From: Gryllotalpicola protaetiae | Lineage (GTDB): Bacteria; Actinomycetota; Actinomycetes; Actinomycetales; Microbacteriaceae | Length of the DNA stretch: 64,000 bases | Direction of reading: 5' to 3' | NCBI RefSeq assembly: GCF_003627055.1 | Contig: NZ_CP032624.1 | Location: 1,550,001-1,614,000 of the forward strand | Shown here: positions 17,070 through 25,246 of the stretch, piece by piece | Layout of the letters: each line of letters starts with the position of its first letter | Position numbering within the stretch: position 1 is the first letter of the stretch | Translations under genes and position numbers: made by a program | The notes under the pieces: generated by a model | What the model saw: the letters and a program-made list of their open reading frames with translations, nothing else | Told to the model about the DNA's origin: nothing | Database searches by the model: none

Positions 17070-17783
17070 TCAGAGCACGCCGGCCGGTGCGAGTTTTCTC
17101 ATCGCTTCCTCGTGCACGCGACTGATCTCGCGCACGAGCCCGCCTGGCGAAACCCCACGCCACCCTTCGCAGACAACTTCCCCGCCCTTGTTGGCCGCGA
17201 CGTATATGACGCCGAGTCCTGCGTTGATCGTGAACGCCCGCGCCTTCCTCCCGAGCCTCGGACGCACGTCCATCAACTGTTGCTCAACGAGCCACGTGAA
17301 CGCCGAGGCCAGCGCATCAGCGGTACCCCGCGCATCGGTCACCGGCACCGCGTAGCGGAGACGACTGTGACCGTCCAATGCCAGCCACAGCTCGCGTTCC
17401 CCGTCTTCACCATCCAGGTCATGCACGTCGACCGGCTGCGTGGCGAGCAGGGATCGCAGCGAACCGTCGAGATCCGCATCGTCGAGGTGCAGTTGAAGCG
17501 CTGCGGGGAGCAGCTCGCCCGGGTGCATGAGCGCGTCATGCTCGATGACCACGTCCCGACCGTCAAGGGAGAGCCGATAGAACGTCGGGTGGAGGGTGAC
17601 CATCTGCCCAGGAAGGTTCAGGCCATCTGTGCTGAGCCGCTCCCAGTCGAGGCCGAGCCAGCTGGCGATCGTCTTGACCTCGGCGTCTGAGATCAGCCGG
17701 TGCTGCTCCGCGGGGAGGCGGCCAGAGGACCCCGGAAGGGCCAGCCCGAGGTTGAGCCGCCCCGCAGCATAGAACCCGCTCAC
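17070..17783 (-). CDS. Hypothetical protein, last gene of three
   Basis: 237 residues, beta-rich with acidic loops (LDGREDVVIEHDAL-like stretches) and no recognised family. GTG 17783 overlaps the upstream stop as GTGA, so translation is coupled to the 199-residue gene. About 270 nt of gene-free sequence separates it from the zinc-ribbon gene. Confidence 0.6.
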   Translation of the reverse strand: MSGFYAAGRLNLGLALPGSSGRLPAEQHRLISDAEVKTIASWLGLDWERLSTDGLNLPGQMVTLHPTFYRLSLDGRDVVIEHDALMHPGELLPAALQLHLDDADLDGSLRSLLATQPVDVHDLDGEDGERELWLALDGHSRLRYAVPVTDARGTADALASAFTWLVEQQLMDVRPRLGRKARAFTINAGLGVIYVAANKGGEVVCEGWRGVSPGGLVREISRVHEEAMRKLAPAGVL

Positions 17784-18379
17784 CGTGTCAACTCCCGCTC
17801 GGCTGCGCTCAGAACCTCGGCGATCTCCGACGCGATCCGCTGCGCCGCCGCCGCGGCGAACGAGCCCTGCACGAGCGGGATCTCGCGCTCGCCGTCGAAC
17901 GTCGCACCGACCACGAGCCCGCGACGTTTCACCAGGTCGATCGTGCGCTGACCGCTGCGGAAGCCGATCGTCAGCTCGTCGAGTACCGGCGCGGGCTGGA
18001 AGTACTCGACCGAGAAGCCGAGGTCGGTGAGGCGGGAGCGAAGCTCGGCGTCGAAGGTCGCGTGCTCGTCTGCGAGGAACCCGATTTCGGCCGGGAAGTC
18101 GGGGAGGTCGAACGCCGTGGCAAGCGCGGCGCATCGGACCTGATCGCCTGCGTCAAGCGCGGCAGAGAACTCCTCGAAACGGGATGCATTCCTCTCGAGG
18201 AATGCGTCGGCCCAGCGGTCAGCCTCGGTGTCCGGTGATTCGTCCGGAAAGGCGACTGCCGCATCGACGGCGTCGATCAGCGTGCCGAAAGCGGCATACG
18301 TGTCGAGCACCTCGTCATGCTGGCTGCCGAGGGCCTGGATCACGGCGACGATGCGGGCGTCAGCCAGAGGCGTGCTCAC
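17780..18379 (-). CDS. Hypothetical protein, middle gene of three
   Basis: 199 residues, helical, acidic. Segments such as DEVLDTYAAFGTLIDAVDAAVAF and GSFAAAAAQRIASEIAEVL suggest a coiled or helical-bundle protein. GTG 18379 overlaps the previous stop as GTGA. No family recognised. Confidence 0.6.
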   Translation of the reverse strand: MSTPLADARIVAVIQALGSQHDEVLDTYAAFGTLIDAVDAAVAFPDESPDTEADRWADAFLERNASRFEEFSAALDAGDQVRCAALATAFDLPDFPAEIGFLADEHATFDAELRSRLTDLGFSVEYFQPAPVLDELTIGFRSGQRTIDLVKRRGLVVGATFDGEREIPLVQGSFAAAAAQRIASEIAEVLSAAERELTR

Positions 18380-18792
18380 TGCTCGGCCTCCGCGAGGACG
18401 TCGGACCCGTGCTTTCGCAGGTCCGCGACGATGGCATGTAGCCACGCGAGCGCTCCGTCGAGGCGCTCGACCGCCACGCCCTCGCGGTCGGAACCGGTCC
18501 ACATGAGGCGCTCATTGAACGCGTCCTCGGCGGTACGGGTCGCGAAACCGAGGTGGAAGAACTTCCGTGCTTCGTCCGTCTTCGGCAGGCCCTGCTCGGC
18601 GCAGAACGCGGGAAAATGCAGCGGGTCGATATGGCGGCGGGCGGCGAGCTCGCCGACGTGCAGCCACGCGAGCTCGGCCCCGTGCACCTTCTGGACGAAG
18701 CGCTGCGCCTGCGCGAGCACGGGGTCGCGCATCGCGTCTCGTGCGTCGAGCGCGGCAACGAAGTCGGCCATAGTCGGGGCGGTGGTGGTCAT
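18376..18792 (-). CDS. Hypothetical protein, first gene of three
   Basis: 138 residues, helical, with FVAALDARDAMRDPVLAQAQRFV. ATG 18792 follows AGAAAGG. The three genes 18792 to 17070 form one operon with two successive GTGA overlaps, so their products are probably made in equal amounts and may form a complex. No function is recognised. Confidence 0.6.
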   Translation of the reverse strand: MTTTAPTMADFVAALDARDAMRDPVLAQAQRFVQKVHGAELAWLHVGELAARRHIDPLHFPAFCAEQGLPKTDEARKFFHLGFATRTAEDAFNERLMWTGSDREGVAVERLDGALAWLHAIVADLRKHGSDVLAEAEQ

Positions 18793-18856
18793 GATGTGCC
18801 TTTCTGGTTGTGGGTGGGACACCTCGCACTCCGGGTCGATGTGCGAGGCGAGTCGG

Positions 18857-20221
18857 TTAGTGGATCGGCACGGAGCCGAGGGTGGGCTGGGTGACCGAGG
18901 CCTGGATGCTGAGCGTCCCGCTGACGGATGTCAGGCTGTGGAAGCCGGTGATCTGGATGAGCGCGGTGTTCCCGGTGACGCTGAGCGCGACGGTCGTGCC
19001 TTCGCCCAGGGACGTCAGCGCGTTGAAGCCAGAGATGTCGGTGAGCTGGCTGTCGCTCGCCACAGCGACTCGGGTCACGTGCGTTAGCGCGTTGAACCCT
19101 GAGAGGTCCGCCAGCTGACCGTTGTTGGAGACGGTCAGCTGTCCGCCGATCGTTGTGAGTGCGGGCAGATCGACGGAGGTGAGCTTCGTGCTGGTGATCA
19201 GCGCGTCAGTACCGATAGACACGAGCGAGCGAAGGTCGACCGAGGTGAGCGATGCGCCGCTGATCGTGAACGATGTCGGGATCGTCGCGAGCTTCGGAAG
19301 CGAGATCGAGGTTAGTGCGGCACCGCTCACCTGCAGGCCTCCCGCCGACCCGTTGACAGCTTGGAGCGTCGTCAAGTCCGGCAGGCTGATGCTGGTCAGC
19401 GCTGCGCCGCTCACCACGATGGATGCCGACGACCGGATGTTCTGCAAGCCGTTCAGGTTGACCAGCGAAGCGCTCGAGTCGTTGATCGCGCCGAGATGCG
19501 TGACGGCGGCGTCCTGGAAGCCGGCGAAGCTCCCGACACCAGCCCCGAACCAGTGTGTGCTCGTGTCGTATGCCTGCGCCTTCGCGTCGTCGAGCGCTGC
19601 GGCGTCCGCCTCGGTGAGCGCGACGGTCGCGTCGTCGGCTGCGGTGCCATCGCCCTTGCCGAGAGCCTCGACCACCCAGGCGTGGAGGGCGGGGTCGGGG
19701 ATGGACCAGGTGGCAGAGGCTGCGGCGGAGTGGGGGTCGATCACAGCTGGCGACGGGCAGGCAGGGGCGGTCCCCGAGGCCGCCGGTGCGATGGCCGACT
19801 GCGTGATGGTCTGAGACTCGGAGCTCGACCAGAAGAAACGGCCGGTCCTCGATTCAATGCCCAGGCAGTAGCCGTCGTCGGACGTCGCGATCGCGAAGTG
19901 CTCGGCGGGGTTGTCGGAGAGGGCCTTGAACGCGGTGCCGTCGGGTGTGCTGGTGTTGCTCGAGAGCGCGTCACGGCTGCCGAAAGCGTTGGAGTTGGCG
20001 TGGAAGAGCTGCTCGGCACTCTGGATCGTGGATGCCTCGCTCTTCGCGCTGTTGTCCTCGGCCCACGGCACGATCCACACGACGCCGAGGACCACGGCGC
20101 CGATCACGGCGATGGACACCGAGACGGCGACGATGATCTGCGGGATGGAGACCTCGATGCCGGCGGCGGATCGGAGGACGCCGAGCGGGTGTCGGAGGCG
20201 GGGTGCTGGTGCGAAAGTCAT
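18857..20221 (-). CDS. Pilin-like surface protein with leucine-rich-like repeats
   Basis: 454 residues. A membrane helix (IIVAVSVSIAVIGAVVLGVVW, about 28-50) is followed by AKSEASTIQSAEQLFHAN and later DDGYCLGIESRTGRFFWSS, which resemble the body of actinobacterial type IV pilins. The C-terminal half has about eight repeated units (SGAALTSISLPDLTTL and relatives) like BspA/receptor-L leucine-rich repeats. Expected to be surface exposed, perhaps an adhesin tip. ATG 20221 is 86 nt downstream of the VirB2-like gene. Confidence 0.6.
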   Translation of the reverse strand: MTFAPAPRLRHPLGVLRSAAGIEVSIPQIIVAVSVSIAVIGAVVLGVVWIVPWAEDNSAKSEASTIQSAEQLFHANSNAFGSRDALSSNTSTPDGTAFKALSDNPAEHFAIATSDDGYCLGIESRTGRFFWSSSESQTITQSAIAPAASGTAPACPSPAVIDPHSAAASATWSIPDPALHAWVVEALGKGDGTAADDATVALTEADAAALDDAKAQAYDTSTHWFGAGVGSFAGFQDAAVTHLGAINDSSASLVNLNGLQNIRSSASIVVSGAALTSISLPDLTTLQAVNGSAGGLQVSGAALTSISLPKLATIPTSFTISGASLTSVDLRSLVSIGTDALITSTKLTSVDLPALTTIGGQLTVSNNGQLADLSGFNALTHVTRVAVASDSQLTDISGFNALTSLGEGTTVALSVTGNTALIQITGFHSLTSVSGTLSIQASVTQPTLGSVPIH

Positions 20222-20306
20222 GCGCTGGTCTTTCGATTTGAGGTGTGGTTGCCGGCCCGGGGGCGAAAGGAAGGAGGAAAAGCCCTCCGGGCCGGCAAGT
20301 CTGTGG

Positions 20307-20687
20307 TCAGCTGCCGGAGGTCCCGGTGTAGCTGTTGCTGCCCGTGTTGGCGTGCGAGATCAGGTGCAGGATCGCGTTCGCGCCGTAGTCGAGGAAGTTG
20401 ACGACGGCGGGGATCAGGAGGCCGGGCGCCGCGAGGACGCAACCGGCGAGGAAGGCCCACAGCAACGTGTCGAGTCCCTTGTGAGCTCCGCCACCGCGGC
20501 GCTTGTCGAAGATCCACTTGCCGATCGCGAAGACGACGAGGATCACGCCGACGATCGTCATCAGGTTGAGGATCTGCGGGCCGACGGTGTCCTGGACGCT
20601 GCTCCACAGCGTGTTCCACGGGGTGACGAGGTCGATGTTCCCGGTCGTGCTCCCGTTGTCCGCGAGGATCAGTGCGCTGTGCGTCAT
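20307..20687 (-). CDS. VirB2/TrbC-like two-helix membrane protein
   Basis: 126 residues with two membrane helices (ILNLMTIVGVILVVFAIGKWIF and GLDTLLWAFLAGCVLAAPGLLIPAVV) separated by a basic loop DKRRGGG. Topology and size match the major pilin-like subunit of type IV secretion systems. ATG 20687 is exactly 12 nt after the CTCATA hexamer. Its neighbours are a pilin-like protein downstream and small DNA-associated proteins upstream. Confidence 0.5.
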   Translation of the reverse strand: MTHSALILADNGSTTGNIDLVTPWNTLWSSVQDTVGPQILNLMTIVGVILVVFAIGKWIFDKRRGGGAHKGLDTLLWAFLAGCVLAAPGLLIPAVVNFLDYGANAILHLISHANTGSNSYTGTSGS

Positions 20688-20693
20688 ACGAGG

Positions 20694-20705
20694 TATGAGC
20701 GCGGC
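20694..20705 (-). promoter_or_regulatory. Shared element promoter, CTCAT type
   Basis: GCCGCG then CTCATA on the minus strand. ATG 20687 is exactly 12 nt after the hexamer start. Confidence 0.5.
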
Positions 20706-20721
20706 AGCCGTTTCGAGGGGA

Positions 20722-21084
20722 TCAACCCCAGGGGTGTCGGGACGCCTCGCGCGGAGCGAGCGCATCAGCCAGTGCGATGACGGGCTTTGCGCCCCGTCGC
20801 GCGGATACGATGTCGCCGATCGTCCACACGCTGACATCCGTCTCGAGGGTCGCGGAGACCAGCTCGATCACCTGCTCGACCTCGCGCTTCGACCGGCCCG
20901 TCGCCCGCAGGAGCTGTGCCAGTCGGATACGCCTGACCGGCGCCCCCTGCTCGCTGCACGCAAGGTCGAGCACCTGCCCGATCGACGCGCGACCGTGCCG
21001 AAGAGCTTCGAGAACGGCGGTGCGCCGCTCGTGAGCTGACTGGCGCGCGGCTGAGGCGGCCGAGCCACCGAGGCAGACGGTCAT
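20722..21084 (-). CDS. mIHF-like helix-two-turn-helix protein
   Basis: 120 residues whose order of motifs follows actinobacterial integration host factor: an Arg-rich helix, LEALRHGRASIGQVLDLA, then RIRLAQLLRATGRSKREVEQVIEL, comparable to the S13-like H2TH of mIHF. mIHF bends DNA and helps phage-type integrases. The match is a motif comparison by eye. ATG overlaps the previous stop (ATGA), within a coupled operon. Confidence 0.45.
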   Translation of the reverse strand: MTVCLGGSAASAARQSAHERRTAVLEALRHGRASIGQVLDLACSEQGAPVRRIRLAQLLRATGRSKREVEQVIELVSATLETDVSVWTIGDIVSARRGAKPVIALADALAPREASRHPWG

Positions 21085-21269
21085 CGACGGTCCGGGGTGA
21101 TCAGGACGACGCCAGCGACGAGGGTCGCCGCCGCGAGCATCGGAATGGCGGCGAGGGCGAAGACAGGCGCCCCGGCCGCCAGGAAGTACGCGCCGAATCC
21201 GAGGTCGACCGCGGCGCTAGCCCCGCAGACAGCGAGCTGCCCGCGCTTCGATCCGAGGAAGTCACGCAT
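21081..21269 (-). CDS. Small membrane protein
   Basis: 62 residues with two hydrophobic helices (GASAAVDLGFGAYFLAAG and VFALAAIPMLAAATLVAGVVLI). It begins inside the end of the J-domain gene (8-nt overlap) and ends overlapping the mIHF-like start. No function is known. Confidence 0.55.
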   Translation of the reverse strand: MRDFLGSKRGQLAVCGASAAVDLGFGAYFLAAGAPVFALAAIPMLAAATLVAGVVLITPDRR

Positions 21270-21963
21270 CTGCCGCCTCCGCATCTGAGCCCGTGTTGAC
21301 CCACGCCCACCGCAGCGCCACCGGTGCGCAAATCGGTGCGATGATCGCGGCGACCACGGTGAGGGCCGGCGCCCCATGGACTGCGAGTACGGCAGCGGCC
21401 GCGACGCCGAGACCGGCGAAGACGAGGCCCCAGATGCAGGCATCACCGCGGGCGTTGCCGAGAAGCGCGAGAGCCGACAGGGCGAAGGTCGCGCCTGTGG
21501 CGAGCGTGGATGAGGTCAGGGCCACGGCGAGCAGGGCGATGACCATGACGAGACCGGCGGTGAAGCTCAGGGCGAAAACCGCACGCGGGCTGAGCGTGGG
21601 CCGGCGGTGCCGGGACGAGTTCGTCGCCAGCTGCTCGGCGATCCACGCGTGGAGCTGCGCGGTGCGCTCCGCCGCCTCCTCGACGCCCGGTGACGGGATC
21701 GTGGCGGTCGGGCGATCGACGACCGTGCGCGGTGCCCACGGGTCGGGGAGTGGCTGATGGAAGTGGGCGCGATTCGCCGCGACGTCGTAGAGGAGGCGAT
21801 GCGCGGTGTTGAGGCGCGCGGCGAGATCGGTTTTCTCTGGGCCAGCGACATCAGGGTGATGCAAGCGAATCCGACGTTGGAAGGCTTTCGAGATGGCGCG
21901 CTGGTCGGCGTCCGGGTCAAGGTCGAGGAGGGTGCGGGCCTCGGCGAGGGTCATCGTGCTCAC
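21262..21963 (-). CDS. Membrane-anchored J-domain protein
   Basis: 233 residues. The first 70 form a DnaJ domain with the HPD motif intact (RRIRLHHPDVAG). The rest has about four membrane helices. J-domain membrane proteins recruit DnaK, here perhaps to assemble surface or secretion parts. GTG 21963 is exactly 12 nt after the CTCATA hexamer. First gene of the operon running to 20722. Confidence 0.65.
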   Translation of the reverse strand: MSTMTLAEARTLLDLDPDADQRAISKAFQRRIRLHHPDVAGPEKTDLAARLNTAHRLLYDVAANRAHFHQPLPDPWAPRTVVDRPTATIPSPGVEEAAERTAQLHAWIAEQLATNSSRHRRPTLSPRAVFALSFTAGLVMVIALLAVALTSSTLATGATFALSALALLGNARGDACIWGLVFAGLGVAAAAVLAVHGAPALTVVAAIIAPICAPVALRWAWVNTGSDAEAADA

Positions 21964-21969
21964 GGGGTA

Positions 21970-21981
21970 TATGAGCGCGGC
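21970..21981 (-). promoter_or_regulatory. Shared element promoter, CTCAT type
   Basis: GCCGCG then CTCATA on the minus strand. GTG 21963 is exactly 12 nt after the hexamer start. Confidence 0.5.
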
Positions 21982-21993
21982 GAGGCGCGGAAC

Positions 21994-22027
21994 GCAGAAC
22001 GCCCGCCGGAATCGACGGGCGTTCTGC
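21994..22027. terminator. Hairpin between two minus-strand promoters
   Basis: A 12-bp perfect stem GCAGAACGCCCG around a 10-nt loop. It lies between the promoter at 22098 and the one at 21970, so it could end a short upstream transcript or attenuate it. No long T-run is seen. Confidence 0.5.
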
Positions 22028-22097
22028 TGCTGCTCCCTGCCACGGTCACAGCTCAACGAGATGGTCGACGGAGGAAACAGGAAAACTCCGTCACCAG

Positions 22098-22109
22098 TCC
22101 TATGCGGCG
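22098..22109 (-). promoter_or_regulatory. Shared element promoter, CATAG type
   Basis: CCGCCG then CATAGG on the minus strand, followed by the hairpin and then the J-domain gene. The 585 nt from 21964 to 22547 otherwise shows no convincing gene. Confidence 0.45.
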
Positions 22110-22547
22110 GGGTGGCGACCGGCTGGGTTGCCTGCTCTTCGAGTCAGTTGATTGACAGCATCAGTTGTGGGCGTCGACTCACATTGGGCCAATGCCAAAC
22201 GCATCTGGCCAATCGCGAGTCAGGGCAACGCTCAAACTGCAGGGCGTGGCCGGAGTGACGAACGCGCCGCCGGGTCGAAAGGAACTGCTATGGGCAGCGC
22301 TCGAGCCCGAACCGTCGGACGCCCCGGAGCAGTTCATCTGGGATCGGCAGCGAGCATGGCAGCCAGGTTCCTAATGAAGCCCTTGCAGGAATGCTCGAGC
22401 GAAGCAGTTCAGAAACGGTGTCAGGGTCACGGGTGCCCCGGACACTTCAAAGTGTGAGCATCAATCGCACGTTGGCTGCGGCAAGCACCGAGCGACATCA
22501 GCTACCTCGTGCGCGAACGCTGAACATGGCGCCGATAAGGTCTGATC

Positions 22548-23294
22548 GTGGACGAACCTTGGGTGATCGAGCGACTCCAGTGGTGGATCAAGACAGCGCG
22601 TAAGGCGCGTCGGACTTCGTGGAGCAGCAATAGAGGCAATCAGGTCTACGGCTTCATGTACGACTCAAGCCCGCACTACAACGAGCTTCGTGCCGCTTCC
22701 GCGCAGACGCACGCGATCATCTGCAGGGTCCTCGGGCGCAACAACATTCCCGACCTGATCCGGCGTGCCGACGACGCCTACTGGGTCGATGTCGGGATCG
22801 AGTACGCCGAGCATGCCCTCGCCGTCATGCAGACGCGTGCGGAGACGCAGGCGAGACTCGGTACCAGCGCCCCCACCATGAAAGCGGATGCCTTGCATCC
22901 CCTCATCTGGGATGCCGCCTCAAAGCGCTGGGAATCGGCGCACTACTCGGATGCGGTGCAGCGGGCTGCCACCGCGCTGAGCGGCCTCGTCAAGGACAGG
23001 ACGAGCCGATATGAACTCGGTGACAAGGACCTGATGAGCCAGGCGTTCTCTCTTGCGGCACCTCAGCCGGGCAAGCCTCGGCTGAGGTGGCCTGGCAGCG
23101 ATGAGGACCTGACGGTGATCGCAATGCGGCAGGGCATCCTCAACTTGGCCCAGGGTGCGTTCTCAGCGATCCGCAACCCCGCCACCCACACCACCGACGA
23201 ACTCCCCATGCAAGAAGCTCTTGAGCAGCTGGCAACACTCAGCATCCTGACGCGCTGGATCGACCGCTGCGAGCTGCAAGAGGCCCCCGCGTAA
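22548..23294 (+). CDS. TIGR02391-family protein
   Basis: 248 residues. From about residue 120 it carries the TIGR02391 (Ymh-like) signature: HPLIWDAASKRWESAHYSDA, then DLMSQAFSLAAPQPG and FSAIRNPATH. The family is of unknown function, common in accessory islands. GTG 22548 has TAAGGT exactly 12 nt upstream (leaderless). It is monocistronic. Confidence 0.7.
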   Translation: MDEPWVIERLQWWIKTARKARRTSWSSNRGNQVYGFMYDSSPHYNELRAASAQTHAIICRVLGRNNIPDLIRRADDAYWVDVGIEYAEHALAVMQTRAETQARLGTSAPTMKADALHPLIWDAASKRWESAHYSDAVQRAATALSGLVKDRTSRYELGDKDLMSQAFSLAAPQPGKPRLRWPGSDEDLTVIAMRQGILNLAQGAFSAIRNPATHTTDELPMQEALEQLATLSILTRWIDRCELQEAPA

Positions 23295-23300
23295 CGAAGG

Positions 23301-23630
23301 TCAACCGACGGTCGCAGAACGCAACGCAAACGTTGGTCTATCGGCTCTGTTTATCGTCTCATTTCCACTTCCGTCGCTGACAGCGTGAGCCTGACGCTGA
23401 GTGAGGTGCTGGCGGTTCTGCTGGGGTGCGACGCTGCATTCGGTGACGACCCGGAATCGCTCTTTACGATCGGCCGACAGCTCGAGCGACACCTGCTCGC
23501 CGTTAGCTGTTCGCCTGGCGCTCGATGTCCACGACTTCCCAGCTTCGACCGGCGCGCCTGACGATCCGCCCTGCGGGCCGATCCGCGGCGCCGGCAAATC
23601 GTCGCCGACGATACGGATGCCGGGACGCAT
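23301..23630 (-). CDS. Possible hypothetical protein
   Basis: 109 residues (GIRIVGDDLPAPRIGPQG at the start, VSLELSADRKERFRVVTECS in the middle). Codon third positions are GC-rich in the first two thirds and fall towards the end. No ribosome site is clear. An opposite-strand frame (23385-23561) is the rival. Treat as tentative. Confidence 0.3.
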   Translation of the reverse strand: MRPGIRIVGDDLPAPRIGPQGGSSGAPVEAGKSWTSSARRTANGEQVSLELSADRKERFRVVTECSVAPQQNRQHLTQRQAHAVSDGSGNETINRADRPTFALRSATVG

Positions 23631-23677
23631 GACGGTACGGCTGCGGGTCGGAGGCGCGCCGGAGGCGTCGGGGAGGA

Positions 23678-24940
23678 CTAGGGCTTCACGTTCTTCGGAA
23701 GTTCCTGCAGGACGAGCTTCAGAACATTCAGCGCCATGTCTTGCGCAGACCCGTCGCTGGCATCCTTTGCTGCTTGCGCGGCGGGCTCCCACGCGTGGCC
23801 GAATGCGCGGTCGATGAATGTCGTCTTGATGTCTTCGATCGCTTTATCGTCGAGGTCGGCAAGGAATGGCTGGAGTGCCCGGATGTCCAGTTCTTGGCGG
23901 CGGTACGCGGTCGCGCGTTGGATGGCCTGCCCGCCGAACCGGAACGCAACTGCGCTGAGGCTGCCGAGGACCAGCGTCAGCCCGATCTTCAGGACGATGT
24001 TCTCCCAGCGGATGGTGTGGTCTGCGAACCAGCCGAAGGCGAAGAAGATGACGATTGCCCCGATGAGAACCGCGACTGCGCCAACGCCATACGCGATGTA
24101 GGCGACCACGCGCTCGTTCTGTGCGCTCTTCTCAAACTTCTCGGCCATGATGTCGCCGGCGACGATTTGGGCGAGTTCCTCACTGCTCGTGCGCAGCGTC
24201 GAAATCCGGTCGAGCTGCTCCTTGGCGCTCGCCTCCGACGCGGTGATCCCGCTCAAGTGGGGCTTCGCGAGGTCAGCGAAGCTCTTCTCCTGCTTCGTCA
24301 GCCAATCTTGGAACCCGGTCTCCCGATCGGTCTGTGCGCGAACGAACAGGTCGCCGTTCTCCTTGAGAGCAGTCGTCAAGCGTGTCTCGTCGCCTTCGAT
24401 CTGCGACTTCAGCGCGGCGACCGCCTGCTGGGCTGAGCTCACCTCCGCCTTCAGGCTGTCGATCTGCGTCGTGAGTTCGCTCTCGCGTGTGGCCGCGGCG
24501 TCTTGGGCCTCCTTGAGCTGCTGGGCGAGCCCGTCGCGGCTCTTGTCGAGTTCCTCCTTGTAGGCGTTGAACGCTCGGGTCACGTCGGCCTGCGCCCGCC
24601 CACCTGCTATCGGTCGTGGGAGCGCGATGATCGCCGCGCGGAGCGCGTCCGCCAGGTTGGCCGCGTTTTCCACATGACCCATATTCGTGTTCGACGAGTA
24701 CGCCCGAAGCTGGCCGTCGATCTGACTGAGGACGTTGTTCATCTGATCCAGCTGTGCCCTACCGGTGAGCATCGGATCGCCGCCGTCGCGGTACCCGTCC
24801 GCGGCCCCGAACAGCTCTCGGATTTCGTCGAGCCGCTCGATCGCGGGCTTGTCGCCGGACTTGTTGATGTCGTCAAGGGCGTCGCGCGCGCTGGCCAGGG
24901 CGGTCCACGCGCCGTGGCCCGCGTAGTCATCGACGTTCAT
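23678..24940 (-). CDS. Coiled-coil membrane protein
   Basis: 420 residues. The N-terminal 90 are soluble. Residues about 130-230 form a long coiled coil (QLKEAQDAAATRESELTTQI and onwards). Two membrane helices follow near 300 (VVAYIAYGVGAVAVLIGAIVIFFAF and IVLKIGLTLVLGSLSAVAF), then a cytoplasmic tail. ATG 24940 follows GAGGAGCTGC. TATGGT upstream is a possible -10. No family recognised. The shape suggests a membrane tether or sensor. Confidence 0.6.
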   Translation of the reverse strand: MNVDDYAGHGAWTALASARDALDDINKSGDKPAIERLDEIRELFGAADGYRDGGDPMLTGRAQLDQMNNVLSQIDGQLRAYSSNTNMGHVENAANLADALRAAIIALPRPIAGGRAQADVTRAFNAYKEELDKSRDGLAQQLKEAQDAAATRESELTTQIDSLKAEVSSAQQAVAALKSQIEGDETRLTTALKENGDLFVRAQTDRETGFQDWLTKQEKSFADLAKPHLSGITASEASAKEQLDRISTLRTSSEELAQIVAGDIMAEKFEKSAQNERVVAYIAYGVGAVAVLIGAIVIFFAFGWFADHTIRWENIVLKIGLTLVLGSLSAVAFRFGGQAIQRATAYRRQELDIRALQPFLADLDDKAIEDIKTTFIDRAFGHAWEPAAQAAKDASDGSAQDMALNVLKLVLQELPKNVKP

Positions 24941-25190
24941 GAAGCAGCTCCTCGGCGAGTTCGTGGTCAACGGCGATGTTGACCATAGACCCGGGCACCG
25001 ACACGGGAAGTGCGAAGGGGACCCCACGTTCGGGTGATGGCCCGCTCTACGGCACTCGGCGGTGGCCGCCCGATCTGCACGTCATGCGGCCGCACGGCGG
25101 CGGCTCTGGCGGTGATCCTGACCCGTTGGGCGACGGTGACGGACCGCGCCCCCGCGATCTCGAAGCTGGGACGCGGGTAGGAGCAACGCA

Positions 25191-25231
25191 GAGCGCCCCG
25201 CGCCCGGTTCGGGGTCCGGCGCGGGGCGCTC
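25191..25231. terminator. Rho-independent-like hairpin
   Basis: A 14-bp perfect GC stem (GAGCGCCCCGCGCC and its complement) with a 13-nt loop, just downstream of the stop at 25247. It would end the 25948-25247 transcript. The 306-nt gap 24941-25246 holds this hairpin and the leader of the 24940 gene, and nothing else is visible. Confidence 0.7.
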
Positions 25232-25246
25232 TTGGTTCTGAGCCCA

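Noticed and set aside
23385-23561. 58-codon plus-strand frame opposite the 23301-23630 frame
   Set aside because: No clear promoter or ribosome site, and codon bias is no better than on the other strand.
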